Shown here one piece after another: positions 1 through 7,700 of a DNA stretch of 22,778 nt. The notes beneath the pieces were generated by a model. It saw nothing but the letters and a program-made list of their open reading frames with translations. It was not told where the DNA came from and made no database searches. The stretch is taken from the NCBI GenBank assembly GCA_004557655.1, contig SFGJ01000027.1, positions 1 through 22,778 on the forward strand, given 5' to 3'. Origin of the DNA: Clostridiales bacterium. GTDB taxonomy: Bacteria > Bacillota > Clostridia > Oscillospirales > Oscillospiraceae. Position 1 is the stretch's first letter. The number at the start of each line of letters is the position of its first letter. The position numbers and the translations under genes are program-made.

Positions 1-44
1 AAATCACCGAGAAAAGTCTGTGATAGACTGATCTCGGTGATTTT
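1..44. terminator. Two-tier hairpin, probable terminator of an off-window gene
   Basis: Positions 1-12 are the exact reverse complement of 32-43, giving a 12-bp stem. Inside it a second 5-bp stem (15-19 with 25-29) caps a 5-nt loop, separated by a small internal loop. The plus-strand side runs into TTTT, so it can terminate rightward transcription from a gene to the left. The A-run at the left end means it could also work leftward. Confidence 0.6.
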
Positions 45-92
45 CCTTGCCATTGCTACGCCTGACAACTAAGTCCTTTTAACATTTCGTTT

Positions 93-254
93 TCAGTCCA
101 TGGCTTTGCAACTCGGTTTTTCTCCCATTGCCGATTCAGCTGCGGTGATAATTTGATTTACTGCCTTATCAACGAAAACCGAATGGTTGCAGAGTTTTTT
201 CTCTTTTTCAGCTACTCCAGAAAAATAACCGTTTTTAGCAGATGTTGTCCGCTT
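93..254 (-). pseudogene. Coding-like open stretch without start, unrecognised remnant
   Basis: The minus strand is open for 53 codons between a TAG at 255-257 and a TGA at 93-95. The translation has normal protein character (it contains GYFSGVAEKEKKLCNHSVFV) and its codons are AT-rich, unlike the GC-rich genes of the catabolic locus. There is no start codon with a ribosome binding site at its 5' end, so if real it is a decayed fragment, perhaps from a mobile element. I do not recognise the family. Chance openness is possible at this length. Confidence 0.25.
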
Positions 255-265
255 CTAACCGTTTT
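226..265 (+). repeat. Short direct repeat TAACCGTTTT (two copies)
   Basis: TAACCGTTTT occurs at 226-235 and again at 256-265, exactly 30 bp apart, about three helical turns. This spacing suits a DNA-binding protein site, but two copies of a 10-mer in AT-rich DNA may be chance. Confidence 0.3.
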
Positions 266-295
266 ATAGGGGTAGCCCCAAATATCTACACCCAA

Positions 296-316
296 ATGGG
301 TGCCCGGATGGGTGAC
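296..316 (+). repeat. ATGGGTG double motif, left copy
   Basis: Two ATGGGTG heptamers 9 nt apart (296-302 and 308-314), with C-rich DNA between and GAC ending. An almost identical arrangement occurs at 2685-2704, beyond the other end of the hydrogenase operon. It may be a recombinase or regulator site. See the right copy. Confidence 0.35.
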
Positions 317-370
317 AAAAACAGATACCGTCAATCTGTTTCGCAAAAAGCATCGTATACCACAACTACA

Positions 371-400
371 TTGACACAGGCACAAGCGTCATAGTGTAAT
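371..400 (+). promoter_or_regulatory. Sigma-A-type promoter for hydrogenase-rubrerythrin operon
   Basis: A perfect -35 TTGACA (371-376) is followed after 18 bp by a -10-like TGTAAT (395-400). The hydrogenase ribosome binding site AAAGGAGG (424-431) follows, 8 bp before the ATG at 440. The stretch 45-370 upstream holds no convincing intact gene, only the remnant and short repeats listed separately. Confidence 0.6.
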
Positions 401-439
401 ATTTTAAATTATAAAAGTAACTTAAAGGAGGTAATTTTC

Positions 440-1837
440 ATGTTCCAGCATTTGCCCTTGTCTGTACGCGTTCCAATCGAGGCAGACAACCCCAGCATTC
501 TTCGTGTGGAGAATCTTTGTGTCAAATGCGGTCAGTGCCGTGAAGTATGCACCAATGATATTGGTGTTCATGGCACCTATACGCTGACACAGACCGGCGG
601 AAAAGCCATCTGCATCAACTGTGGTCAGTGTTCCAATGTTTGTCCCACGGCCAGCATCACGGAAGTTTATGAATATCCTGATGTGCAGTCTGCCATCAAG
701 GATCCGGAAAAAATCGTGATTGTCAGCACCTCTCCTTCCGTGCGTGTGGCACTGGGCGAGGAGTTCGGCATGGAAAAGGGCTCCTTTGTTCAGGGCAAGA
801 TGGTAGCCTTGTTGCGTGCACTGGGCGTGGATTATGTGCTGGATACCAATTTCTCCGCCGACCTGACCATTGTAGAGGAGGCTAGCGAGCTGATTCGCCG
901 CATCACCAAACAGGATAAGCCGCTGCCTCAGTTCACCAGCTGCTGCCCCGCCTGGGTTAAGTTCGCAGAAACTTATTACCCTGAACTGCTACCCCATATC
1001 TCCACTGCCAAGAGCCCTATCGGTATGCAGGGTCCCACTATCAAGACCTACTTTGCGCAGAAAATGGGCATCGATCCGACTAAGATTGTCAATGTCGCTC
1101 TGACCCCCTGCACTGCCAAGAAGTTTGAGATCCGACGCGAGGAAATGAATGCAGCAGGCAAGAAGCTGGGCATTCCCGAAATGCGGGATATGGATCTCGT
1201 TATCACAACCCGTGAGCTTGCCAAGTGGGCCAAGGAAGCCGGTATCGATCTGGAATGTTTGGAAGACAGTTCCTACGACCGCCTGATGGGCGAAGCTTCC
1301 GGCGCCGGTGTCATTTTCGGCAATACCGGCGGCGTGATGGAGGCTGCGCTGCGCACCGCTTATGCCTATATCACCGGGGAGCAGCCCCCTGAAACCCTTC
1401 TGGATCTGCAACCCGTCCGCGGCTACGAGGGTCTGCGGGAAGCCAGTCTGGAAATTAACGGCATAACCGTCAATGTGGCTGTCGTCTACGGAACTGCAAA
1501 CGCCCGGAAGATGATTGAGCGCATCAAGGCTGGTGAAAAAGAGTACCACTTTATTGAGGTCATGACCTGTCCCGGTGGCTGCATCGGCGGCGGCGGTCAG
1601 CCCCGTGATTTGATGGCAGACGCCAACGAAAGCCGCCAGTCTCGTATTGCCAGCTTGTATCAGCGTGATGCAGGAATGAAACTGCGTTCCAGCCATGAGA
1701 ATCCTGAAATCCAGCAGCTTTACAAGGAATTTTATGGAGAACCATTGAGCGAATTGGCAGAAGAAATGTTACATACGATCTATCAGGATCGCAGCAGCGA
1801 TCTGAAACAAGGAGGAACTGCTAAAATGGAAAAATGA
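440..1837 (+). CDS. [FeFe] hydrogenase, group B type, with two N-terminal 4Fe-4S clusters
   Basis: Cytoplasmic iron-only hydrogenase interconverting protons and H2. Two ferredoxin-type clusters are seen: C27/C30/C33/C37 and C58/C61/C64/C68. The H-cluster motifs follow: TSCCPAW (166-172), LTPCTAKKFE (221-230, with Thr where many group A enzymes have Met) and EVMTCPGGCIGGGGQP (373-388). The likely H-cluster ligands are C169, C224, C377 and C381, and C168 matches the proton-path cysteine. Short length, TSCCPAW and TPC fit the group B family common in fermenting Clostridia; the physiological electron partner is unknown. The start has AAAGGAGG 8 bp upstream. The C-terminus is odd: codons 456-465 run over the ribosome binding site and first codons of the rubrerythrin gene, and the frame closes only at the TGA of 1835-1837. 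Codon 457 (CAA, 1808-1810) is one transition from TAA, so the ancestral stop was probably there. Confidence 0.95.
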   Translation: MFQHLPLSVRVPIEADNPSILRVENLCVKCGQCREVCTNDIGVHGTYTLTQTGGKAICINCGQCSNVCPTASITEVYEYPDVQSAIKDPEKIVIVSTSPSVRVALGEEFGMEKGSFVQGKMVALLRALGVDYVLDTNFSADLTIVEEASELIRRITKQDKPLPQFTSCCPAWVKFAETYYPELLPHISTAKSPIGMQGPTIKTYFAQKMGIDPTKIVNVALTPCTAKKFEIRREEMNAAGKKLGIPEMRDMDLVITTRELAKWAKEAGIDLECLEDSSYDRLMGEASGAGVIFGNTGGVMEAALRTAYAYITGEQPPETLLDLQPVRGYEGLREASLEINGITVNVAVVYGTANARKMIERIKAGEKEYHFIEVMTCPGGCIGGGGQPRDLMADANESRQSRIASLYQRDAGMKLRSSHENPEIQQLYKEFYGEPLSELAEEMLHTIYQDRSSDLKQGGTAKMEK

Positions 1838-2488
1838 AAGTGCAAAGTCTGCGGTTATATCCACGAGGGTCCTATCTCTGATGATTTCGCATGTCCCCTG
1901 TGCAAGCAGCCTGCCAGTGCATTTGAAAAGATTGAAGAGACCAAGGCCGGCGCAAGCAAGTACGCAGGTACCGAGACCGAGAAGAATCTGGAAGCTGCCT
2001 TTGCAGGTGAGTCTATGGCCCGCAACAAGTACACCTTCTATGCCTCTGTTGCCAAGAACGCCGGTTTTGAGCAGATCGCAGACCTATTCCTGAAGACCGC
2101 TGAAAATGAGCGTTCTCACGCACAGATGTGGTTCAAGGAACTGAACGGCATCGGTGATACCGCTCAGAATCTACTCCACGCTGCCGAGGGCGAAAATTAC
2201 GAGTGGACCGACATGTATGACGGTTTTGCCAAGACCGCTGAGACCGAGGGCTTCCCCGAACTGGCTGCCAGATTCCGTCTGGTCGCCGCTGTTGAGAAGC
2301 ACCACGAGGAGCGCTATCGTGCTCTGCTGAAGAATGTGGAGATGGCAGAAGTCTTCTCCAAGAGCGAGGTCAAGGTGTGGGAGTGCCGTAACTGCGGCCA
2401 TATCGTGGTTGGCACCAGTGCGCCCGAAACCTGCGCTGCCTGCGATTATCCTCAGAGTTTCTTTGAGATCCACGCAGAGAATTATTGA
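1826..2488 (+). CDS. Rubrerythrin with N- and C-terminal rubredoxin domains; in-frame TGA at codon 4
   Basis: Non-haem diiron peroxidase that reduces H2O2 to water in anaerobes, fed by rubredoxin-type iron. Reading from ATG 1826 (GGAGG at 1811-1815, 10 bp upstream) gives a rubredoxin-like domain (C6/C9 and C23/C26), a ferritin-like diiron domain with AFAGES, ENERSH and EKHHEERY ligand motifs, and a C-terminal rubredoxin domain (CRNC and CAAC). Codon 4 is TGA (1835-1837), between MEK and KCKVCGY, where members of this family typically have Trp (TGG). No ATG, GTG or TTG follows in frame until ATG 2015. That start has an AGGTGAG nearby, but it would lose the first rubredoxin domain and the first diiron Glu. 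The product is therefore made by UGA readthrough, is truncated, or the gene is newly broken; a sequence error is also possible. It is co-transcribed with the hydrogenase. Confidence 0.85.
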
Positions 2489-2503
2489 TATCCTTTTCCA
2501 TGA

Positions 2504-2536
2504 AGGCCCGCCGCGGAATGCGGCGGTCCTATTTTT
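2504..2536 (+). terminator. Intrinsic terminator of the hydrogenase-rubrerythrin operon
   Basis: A GC-only 7-bp stem (2508-2514 with 2520-2526), loop GGAAT, is extended past one mismatch by AGG/CCT and ends in a TATTTTT tract. It lies 16 bp after the rubrerythrin stop. Confidence 0.85.
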
Positions 2537-2684
2537 GAAGCTTTCGTTCCTTCCTTATTTCTTTACTGCTATTAGCAAAATTTATAAAGAAAGATCCTCG
2601 CAGATATTTCTAGACAACTTGCCGTCCCCAACTGATGCTTCTTCGAAGTTCGCTCAGATTCTGTTGGATTTTTTCCGATCCTGT

Positions 2685-2704
2685 ATGGGTGCCTCATGGG
2701 TGAC
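2685..2704 (+). repeat. ATGGGTG double motif, right copy
   Basis: Two ATGGGTG heptamers with GCC after the first and GAC ending after the second, one base shorter than the copy at 296-316 and otherwise nearly the same. Together the copies bracket the hydrogenase-rubrerythrin operon. The region 2537-2757 holds no convincing gene. It also contains a 7-bp inverted repeat (2718-2724 with 2745-2751) just before the rpsI remnant. Confidence 0.35.
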
Positions 2705-2757
2705 CACAGAAAATCATCCTCAAAAAAGTCAGTAATATCAACGATTTGAGGGCGTAA

Positions 2758-2817
2758 GAACCCAAGAAGTACGGCCTGAAGGCCGCCCGTCGCGCTCCTC
2801 AGTTCAGCAAGCGCTGA
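2758..2817 (+). pseudogene. rpsI: 3'-end remnant of rpsI (ribosomal protein S9)
   Basis: The plus strand encodes EPKKYGLKAARRAPQFSKR followed by TGA, which matches the highly conserved C-terminal tail of ribosomal protein S9 (GLKKARRAPQFSKR in many bacteria). The frame is blocked by TAA at 2755-2757 and nothing upstream resembles the rest of S9, so only about 19 of roughly 130 codons remain. The original terminator still follows at 2831-2862. A 3' tail that keeps its terminator is what the distal att site looks like after site-specific integration into a gene's 3' end. The complete rpsI would then lie to the left of the window, on the other side of the inserted DNA. A simple rearrangement is the alternative. 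Confidence 0.8.
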
Positions 2818-2830
2818 TTCAACTTATTTC

Positions 2831-2862
2831 AAGCACTCACTTCGGTGGGTGCTTGTTTTTTT
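2831..2862 (+). terminator. Intrinsic terminator following the rpsI remnant
   Basis: A 10-bp stem (2831-2840 with 2845-2854) closed by a TTCG tetraloop is followed by GTTTTTTT. It sits 13 bp after the rpsI stop codon and is probably the native terminator of the ribosomal operon. Confidence 0.9.
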
Positions 2863-2880
2863 ACCCGAAAAGGCGTTAGC

Positions 2881-2902
2881 GGCGGCGCACACGGGTGCCG
2901 CC
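2881..2902. repeat. GGCGGC/GCCGCC palindrome, REP-like
   Basis: GGCGGC (2881-2886) and GCCGCC (2897-2902) form an inverted repeat around a 10-nt loop containing CAC/GGGTG. GC-rich palindromes of this kind recur between genes in many gut Clostridia. This identification rests on general recall of such repeats; the window holds only this copy. Confidence 0.4.
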
Positions 2903-2983
2903 CTACAAGGGGATTATAGAGTATGCGTAGGGGCGTGGGAATCCGTCTTCCCCATGCGGGAGTGCGGTGCAAGGAGAATACGG

Positions 2984-3016
2984 ATTGCCACACCAGCCGG
3001 CGGGCTGGTTCGCAAT
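2984..3016. repeat. REP-like intergenic palindrome (ATTGCC..ACCAGCC/GGCTGGT..GCAAT)
   Basis: ACCAGCC (2992-2998) and GGCTGGT (3003-3009) form a 7-bp stem with loop GGCG, flanked by ATTGC (2984-2988) and GCAAT (3012-3016), which also pair. The surrounding sequence (CGGATTGCCAC and CGCAATGACA) matches a type of dispersed intergenic repeat seen in many Firmicutes genomes. It lies in the gene-free stretch 2863-3071, in which I see no coding sequence. Confidence 0.55.
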
Positions 3017-3071
3017 GACAGAGATTTTGGCAAGGGGTGCCGTTGGCGGGGTCGGCGTTTTTTCATAAAGC

Positions 3072-3112
3072 AAGCCCGCCCGCAAGATGGTTTTCCTCTT
3101 GCGGGCGGGCTT
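3072..3112 (-). terminator. Strong terminator of the YibE/F gene
   Basis: A perfect 16-bp inverted repeat (3072-3087 with 3097-3112), very GC-rich, with a 9-nt loop. It begins 12 bp beyond the stop codon of the minus-strand YibE/F gene. Confidence 0.85.
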
Positions 3113-3124
3113 CCTTATTATTTC

Positions 3125-4330
3125 TTATTTTTTCGCAGCCGGAACAGTCTTTTTATCCTTGGTGAGCAGGAACGCGGTGATGAGAGCCGTCAGCGGCACG
3201 GCCAAAATCACGCCGATGCTGCTGGAGATGCCGCTGATGACCTCCGTGGCCACATAGGCCGAGCTGATGAGCTGGCGCGGGTCAAGGCCGAGGGAGATGA
3301 GATAAATAATAAACGTGAGGCCGCTGCCCAGGAAGGCCAAAATCAGCGTGTTGGTCATGGTGCCCACCATGTCGCGGCCGATATTCATGCCGGAGCGGAA
3401 AAGGTCTTTGCCGGTGCGCTCGGGTGCCACGGTATGCACCTCCGTCAGCGCCGAGGAAATGCTCATGGCCACGTCCATCACGGCACCCAGCGCGCTGATG
3501 ACCACACCCGCCACCAGCAGACCCTTCAAGCCCAAGGGCGTGCCCGTCTGCCGCAGCTGCAGCAGCGCCTCCACGTCCGTAAGGCGCATGCCGTCGATGT
3601 GCAGCAGGCTTTGCGCCAGCAGGCCGAACAGCAGCGCCAGCGCCGTGCCGGCCACGGTGCCCAGCGCGGCGCAGACCGTCTTGCGGGTCACGCCGCCCAA
3701 AATCACCATCGTCACCACGGTGATATAGGCGCAGATCAAAAACACCGTCAGCAGCGTGGGGGCGCCCTTCATCAGCAGGGGGATGAGGATGAAGAACAGG
3801 CACACCAGCGTCACCGCCAGCGCCACCAGCGACTTAGCACCCACCTTGCCGCCCACGGCCACCGTGGTCAGCAGAAACAGGCCCACGATCACCGCCAGAC
3901 CCACGGTGCGGTCGTACTCATACACCGTGGCGGTGTGGGTGCCGTCGGCATAGGTGGAGATGACCAGCACCGCCCTCTGCCCCGCTTTCAGCGTCTGGCC
4001 GTAGAGGGGGCCGACGTAGTTATACGCCTGCATGACCTCGCCCTTGTACTGGCCGGTCTTCACCTCCGTCAGCAGGAGCTGCTCGCCCCGCTTGGCGCCA
4101 TCGGACACTTCGTCCACCTCGGTGTTGTCCGCCAGAACGTCGGTGACGACGGCGGTCTCATACTCGGCGTAGTCGTCGCCCCGCGGCAGCGGCTGGTCGA
4201 TGGTGGCGGCCGCCGCGCGCAGAATGAAAAACAGCACCACGCACGCCAGCAGCACGATGCAGCTCAGGCGGTTTTTGCGCCACCACGCGCCGAAGCCGGA
4301 CAGGGTGGGGGTTTTCTTGGATTTTTTCAT
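3125..4330 (-). CDS. YibE/F family multipass membrane protein
   Basis: A 401-residue integral membrane protein of the YibE/YibF family (Firmicutes and Actinobacteria), whose function is not established. A basic N-terminus (MKKSKKT) and one hydrophobic segment at about 20-42 are followed by an extracytoplasmic domain to about 165. The remainder is mostly hydrophobic with seven or so probable membrane helices, including a conserved-looking GAVMDVAMSISSAL stretch and ending in basic DKKTVPAAKK. The start at 4330 is chosen because GGAGG (4340-4344) lies 9 bp upstream. The frame stays open to 4438, but that stretch contains the promoter. It is monocistronic, with its own promoter and terminator, and is divergent from the large surface protein gene. 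Confidence 0.88.
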   Translation of the reverse strand: MKKSKKTPTLSGFGAWWRKNRLSCIVLLACVVLFFILRAAAATIDQPLPRGDDYAEYETAVVTDVLADNTEVDEVSDGAKRGEQLLLTEVKTGQYKGEVMQAYNYVGPLYGQTLKAGQRAVLVISTYADGTHTATVYEYDRTVGLAVIVGLFLLTTVAVGGKVGAKSLVALAVTLVCLFFILIPLLMKGAPTLLTVFLICAYITVVTMVILGGVTRKTVCAALGTVAGTALALLFGLLAQSLLHIDGMRLTDVEALLQLRQTGTPLGLKGLLVAGVVISALGAVMDVAMSISSALTEVHTVAPERTGKDLFRSGMNIGRDMVGTMTNTLILAFLGSGLTFIIYLISLGLDPRQLISSAYVATEVISGISSSIGVILAVPLTALITAFLLTKDKKTVPAAKK

Positions 4331-4361
4331 GGAGAGGTTCCTCCGTATCTTGGTTTCATTC

Positions 4362-4390
4362 AGCATATCAAGTTCCCGTTCTGATGTCAA
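4362..4390 (-). promoter_or_regulatory. Sigma-A promoter for the YibE/F gene
   Basis: On the minus strand a perfect -35 TTGACA (4385-4390) is separated by exactly 17 bp from the -10 TATGCT (4362-4367). The start codon lies about 30 bp downstream, which leaves a short leader holding only the ribosome binding site. Confidence 0.75.
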
Positions 4391-4499
4391 GAGCATACGC
4401 CGCAGGAAAATCGGTTCCATTTTTGTCAAATTCGGCAAAAAAACGGCGGATAATTTTCGCCTTTGCGAAAAAAGAGGGGTAGCAATCCCGTATCATGTA

Positions 4500-4508
4500 T
4501 GGTATAAT
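4500..4508 (+). promoter_or_regulatory. Extended -10 promoter for the large surface protein
   Basis: TGGTATAAT is a perfect -10 TATAAT (4503-4508) with the extended TGn element. No good -35 is seen (TAGCAA at 17 bp). Transcription from here would give a leader of about 200 nt before the start at 4713. Confidence 0.6.
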
Positions 4509-4551
4509 ACCAAATATCAACACAGAAAGTTTGCTCCGGATCTCCGAAAAT

Positions 4552-4655
4552 CCTTCACAGTCCCCCTGTCCTGGTCACTCGGATGACATCTCAGCATTCC
4601 CGAAACGGTTGTGAAGGGTCGCCTGCCCGCTGCGCGGGGTGGGCGGCTTTTGTTG
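4552..4655 (+). promoter_or_regulatory. Structured 5' leader with terminator-like hairpin, possible attenuator
   Basis: CCTTCACA (4552-4559) pairs perfectly with TGTGAAGG (4610-4617), enclosing a 50-nt domain that contains a small GTCA/TGAC hairpin (about 4574-4587). Directly after comes a GC-rich hairpin (GCC.GCCC at 4621-4628 with GGGC.GGC at 4641-4647) followed by TTTTGTTGTCTTT. A closed domain followed by a terminator-like hairpin between promoter and gene resembles an attenuator or riboswitch, but it matches no class I know. Confidence 0.4.
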
Positions 4656-4712
4656 TCTTTGCGGCAGATCCGGCGGAAACGGATGTGCAAAATGAACAGG
4701 AGGGATCAAATT

Positions 4713-7700
4713 TTGAAGAGGAAAGGACTAAGCAGGCGGCTTCTGTCCGTCCTGCTGACGTTGGTGATGCTGCTGAGCATGCTGCCGCAGGTGGTATTTG
4801 CAGCGGATCCGACGCCCGGTACATGGAAAAAGATCGCTTTTGCCGATATTACGGCAGACGATACCATTGCCATTACCATGACCAAGGACAAAACCACTTG
4901 GGTACTGCCCAATGATGGTACTGCCCAAAAGGCCGCTTCGGCCATTACCGGTACGGTCAGCAGCGATACGCTGACTACCACAAGTGAATCTCAGTTCGGC
5001 TGGAAGGTCATTAAATCAACTGACACATTCCAGCTCATTTCCGCCTCGGACAGCACAAAGTATCTGTACTCCACAACCAGTAACAACGGCATCCGCCAGG
5101 GAAATGGTGAAAGCCATGATTGGAAGGTAGACGCCACCTCCGGCTATTTGTTCAATGTCGCACAAAAGCGCTATGTGGGCGTCTATAATCAGCAGGATTG
5201 GCGCAGCTACAAAACGCTTCACGATAACATTGCCGGTCAGACTCTGAACTTCTGGAAGCTGGAGACTACTCCCGCCCGCCAGAGCGGCATCGTCACGGAC
5301 CTGACCACCCTCCAGGACGGCGACACGGTGGTCGTATTCAACCCCTCTGCCAAAAAGGCCATGTCCGCCACAGCGGTAGCCACTTATTACCGTGCCGGTG
5401 TGGATGTGACCCTGGATGCCGCCAATAAGCTCACCGGCTACGGTGACACCGAGCTTTGGACAGTGGGCATCAAGGACGGCAAGTATACCTTTACCTCCGC
5501 TGACAATAAGAAGCTCTCCATGGGTGCCAAATTCGCCAGCATCCCTCTGGATGATGTGAATACCCAGTGGACCATCACCGCCGCTGCTACCGAGGGCTGC
5601 TTCTATATCAAGAACGCCGTGCGGGGCAATTATCTGGAGTGGTTTGCCGACAAGAACAACTTCAGCACCCTGGCCAGCATTGGTGACAATGAGGCTCTGT
5701 GCGCCATGAAGCTGTTCCTCGTCACCGACGCAGGCGGCTCCGATCCCGACCCCGAGCCGGGACCCACCGCCCTCATCAAGGACGGCAAGTATGTCATCTA
5801 TAACCCCGATAGCGGCAAGGCCATGTCCGCCAATGCCACCGGCACCTATTACCGGGCCGGTAAGGATGTCACCGTTACCAATGGCAAGGTGACAGACCCC
5901 GCCGAGGACCTCATTTGGACGGTCACCTCCGAAAACGGCGTCTACACCATCACCACTTCCGATGGCAAGAAGCTGTCCATGAACGCAGACCGCAATAGTC
6001 TGCCCCTGGACGAAGTCAATGACACCTGGAAGGTGGAAAAAGCCAAGACCGACGGCTGCTTCTACCTCATTAACGCCAACCGCCCCACCTATTATGTGGA
6101 GTGGTTCGTCAACAACCCCGGCAGCGGCAAGGCCATGTCCGCCAATGCCACCGGCACCTATTACCGGGCCGGTAAGGATGTCACCGTCACCAATGGCAAG
6201 GTGGATAATCCCTCCGCCGACCTGATTTGGACGGTTAGTTCCACTGACGGCATCTACACCATCACCACTTCCGATGGCAAGAAGCTGTCCATGAACGCAG
6301 ACCGCAATAGTCTGCCCCTGGACGAGGTCAATGACACCTGGAAGGTGGAAAAAGCCAAGACCGACGGCTGCTTCTACCTCATTAACGCCAACCGCCCCAC
6401 CTATTATGTGGAGTGGTTCGTCAACGATAACCTCTATACCCTGCAGTTCATCCCTGTGAGCGGCTCCAACCAGCCCTCCGGCGGTCTCCCCACCGTGGGC
6501 AGCAAGGTGGTCATTTATAACAACAATTCCAAGACCGCTATGGCCGCCGACGGCGGAAACGGCTCCATCAGCCAGTCCGGCGCCGTGGAGATCAAGGACG
6601 GCAAGCTCCTCTCCGGCAACGGCGCCGCCATCTTCAAGGTGCAGCAGAACGGCCAATACTACCGCTTCTATAACGACACCTACGGCTATCTCAGCGCCAG
6701 CGGCACCGGAACCGGCAACAAGGCGTACTATTCCATGACCGCCGACGAAAACGCCGACTGGCTCGTCAGCACCTGCTCCGGCAATGCGGGCGGCTACGAG
6801 ATGGAGAGCCGCACCGCCAAATTTAAGGGCTACAGCCAGTGGATGGAGTATTATGCCAACGGCTTCACGGTGTATTCTATGGATCCCAACAAGGTCACCG
6901 ACTACACCATCTACTCCTTTAACTTCTATCCCGTGGCGGATACCGTGGCCACCATCGGCGGCGTCGTGAATAACCCCGCCGTGGTCCTGGGTGACCTGCC
7001 CGATGCCTATGTGGGCACGGACTATTCCTTCACCTTCACCGTGGACGCCCCCTTCGGCGTCAAGGGTGACGTGTCCGCCAAGCTCAATGGCACATCCCTC
7101 AGCGTCACTTTGGGCGAGGATGGCACCTACACCGTCACCATCCCCGCCGCCTCCGTCACGGGCGATAAGCTCACCGTGAACATCAGTGGCACGGACAATA
7201 AGGACATTCCCATCTCCGCCGCCGCTGATATAGCCGTCAAGGACGAGCCCGTCCTTGCCAATCCCTCCCCCGCCCGGGGCTTCCAGACCGGCGACGACAA
7301 GCGCCCCACCATCAGCGTGGAGCTGACCAACGCCGGCGAGAACCCCACCATCATCATGACCGTGGCAGGTAAGCCCGTGAAGCCCACCTACGCAAACGGC
7401 AAGGTCACCTACACCCCCGCTGCCGATCTGTCCGACGGGCGCACGGAGGTCACCGTGAAAGCCACCCGCACCGACAGCAAGGAAGCCAGCTTCAACTGGT
7501 TCTTCACCGTGGGCAAAACCAAGTATCAGCACTACTTTGGCCAGCTCCACAGCCACACCCAGTATTCCGACGGCTCCGGTACGCTGGATTCCGCGCTGAC
7601 CCACATCAAGAATCTGCCCGCCAGCGCCAACATCCAGTTCGTGGCCTTCACCGACCACTCCAACTATTTCGATAAAAATGGTGAGGCAAATCCGGAGGGC

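Noticed and set aside
1826..1837. Reassigned genetic code with UGA as Trp or Gly
   Set aside because: TGA serves as a normal stop in many genes of the window (for example the surface protein, DeoR, nagB, parM and parR), so a genome-wide recode is not supported.
1835..1900. Selenocysteine at the rubrerythrin UGA
   Set aside because: The position corresponds to Trp in homologues, not Cys, and no convincing SECIS hairpin is visible just downstream.
2334..2735. A 133-codon plus-strand frame overlapping the rubrerythrin end and its terminator
   Set aside because: It runs through the terminator hairpin in a different frame, with no start site and no recognisable protein features.
2849..4384. A 511-codon plus-strand frame over the YibE/F gene
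   Set aside because: Rich in His, Gln, Arg and Gly, with no family features. The minus strand has promoter, ribosome binding site, membrane segments and terminator.
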